Assembly: GCA_950071875.1 (NCBI GenBank)
Contig: CATMNW010000187.1
Coordinates: 1 to 5,525 of the forward strand
Length of the DNA: 5,525 bases
Reading direction: 5' to 3'
Origin: an uncultured Erythrobacteraceae bacterium
GTDB taxonomy: Bacteria > Pseudomonadota > Alphaproteobacteria > Sphingomonadales > Sphingomonadaceae
The notes beneath the pieces are model-generated. The model searched no databases. It was not told where the DNA came from and was given only the letters and a program-made list of their open reading frames with translations. Shown piece by piece: positions 5,340 to 5,525 of the stretch. How positions within the stretch are numbered: position 1 is the first letter of the stretch; every line of letters starts with the position of its first letter. Both the position numbers and the translations under genes were made by a program.

Positions 5340-5363
5340 GGCGGACAGGGGAAATGCCCCGCC
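5340..5363 (+). promoter_or_regulatory. Ribosome binding site able to pair with its own spacer
   Basis: AGGGGAAA (5347-5354), 9 nt before ATG 5364, is a good Shine-Dalgarno sequence. GGGG (5348-5351) can pair with CCCC (5357-5360). Alternatively GGCGG (5340-5344) can pair with CCGCC (5359-5363), leaving the site in a loop. The two pairings share C5359-C5360, so only one can form at a time. A switch between hidden and exposed ribosome site is possible but unproven. Confidence 0.35.
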
Positions 5364-5525
5364 ATGTCCAGCCGTTCCGACCTCGAACTTGCCAATCGTC
5401 TCGCCGATGCAGCGGGCAATGCAATCCGTCCCCTTTTTCGCGGCGAATGGTCGCAGGAGCAGAAGGCAGATCGCAGTTTCGTCACCGAAGCCGACCGAGC
5501 CGCCGAAGCCGCGATGCGCCAGATC
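5364..5525 (+). CDS. hisN: Inositol-monophosphatase-family enzyme, probably histidinol-phosphatase (partial)
   Basis: Only the first 54 codons are inside the window; the frame is open to its edge. The segment KADRSFVTEADRAAE (34-48) is the N-terminal signature of the inositol-monophosphatase superfamily, with K34 and the T41-x-x-D44 pattern at the usual distances. The helix before it (ANRLADAAGNAIRPLF, 10-25) is also typical. Among members, the wording is closest to alphaproteobacterial HisN, which removes phosphate from L-histidinol phosphate in histidine synthesis. Inositol-1-phosphatase (SuhB) or CysQ are alternatives that the missing part would resolve. Lying after prs fits the histidine assignment, since PRPP starts that pathway. 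It is separated from prs by 94 bp containing a strong hairpin, so it may have its own promoter, although I found no good one. Confidence 0.75.
   Translation, partial: MSSRSDLELANRLADAAGNAIRPLFRGEWSQEQKADRSFVTEADRAAEAAMRQI

Noticed and set aside
5328..5357. TTGACC as the -35 of a promoter for the hisN-like gene
   Set aside because: No acceptable -10 lies 16-18 bp downstream, where the sequence is the ribosome binding site.

Overview
The window looks like the chromosome of an alphaproteobacterium, most probably a sphingomonad of the Erythrobacteraceae type. This rests on three things: the high GC content, the close agreement of the Prs, GlpX and homoserine dehydrogenase proteins with what I know of that group, and two small exported proteins of unknown function in a style common there. 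The placement comes from recognising the proteins, not from a database search. Most of the window is housekeeping metabolism.

Layout. Positions 1-383 contain no credible gene, but they are not empty. They hold a tight hairpin (57-71), a sigma-70-like promoter (77-106), a possible structured RNA whose two ends pair with each other (about 112-262), a perfect 10-bp palindrome (281-290) and a good match to the alphaproteobacterial general-stress (EcfG) promoter (313-338). The EcfG-type site lies directly upstream of an exported protein of unknown function (384-1229, +). Next come homoserine dehydrogenase hom (1301-2608, +), a small exported four-cysteine protein on the opposite strand (2562-3140, -, TTG start, tail overlapping the end of hom), class II fructose-1,6-bisphosphatase glpX (3233-4213, +), ribose-phosphate pyrophosphokinase prs (4334-5269, +), and the first 54 codons of an inositol-monophosphatase-family enzyme, probably histidinol-phosphatase hisN (5364 to the window edge, +).

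How the genes fit together. Hom commits aspartate semialdehyde to threonine, methionine and isoleucine. GlpX runs gluconeogenesis and supplies hexose and, indirectly, pentose phosphates. Prs converts ribose 5-phosphate to PRPP, the precursor of nucleotides and histidine, and a HisN-type phosphatase would act later in histidine synthesis. The gaps between these genes (70-120 bp) carry hairpins, so they are probably several transcription units and not one operon.

I see no mobile element, CRISPR array, tRNA, rRNA or defence system. The parts most worth a second look are the structured upstream region with its stress-type promoter, the reverse-strand exported protein between hom and glpX, and the leaders of prs and the hisN-like gene. 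All RNA structures were found by eye and have not been folded computationally.
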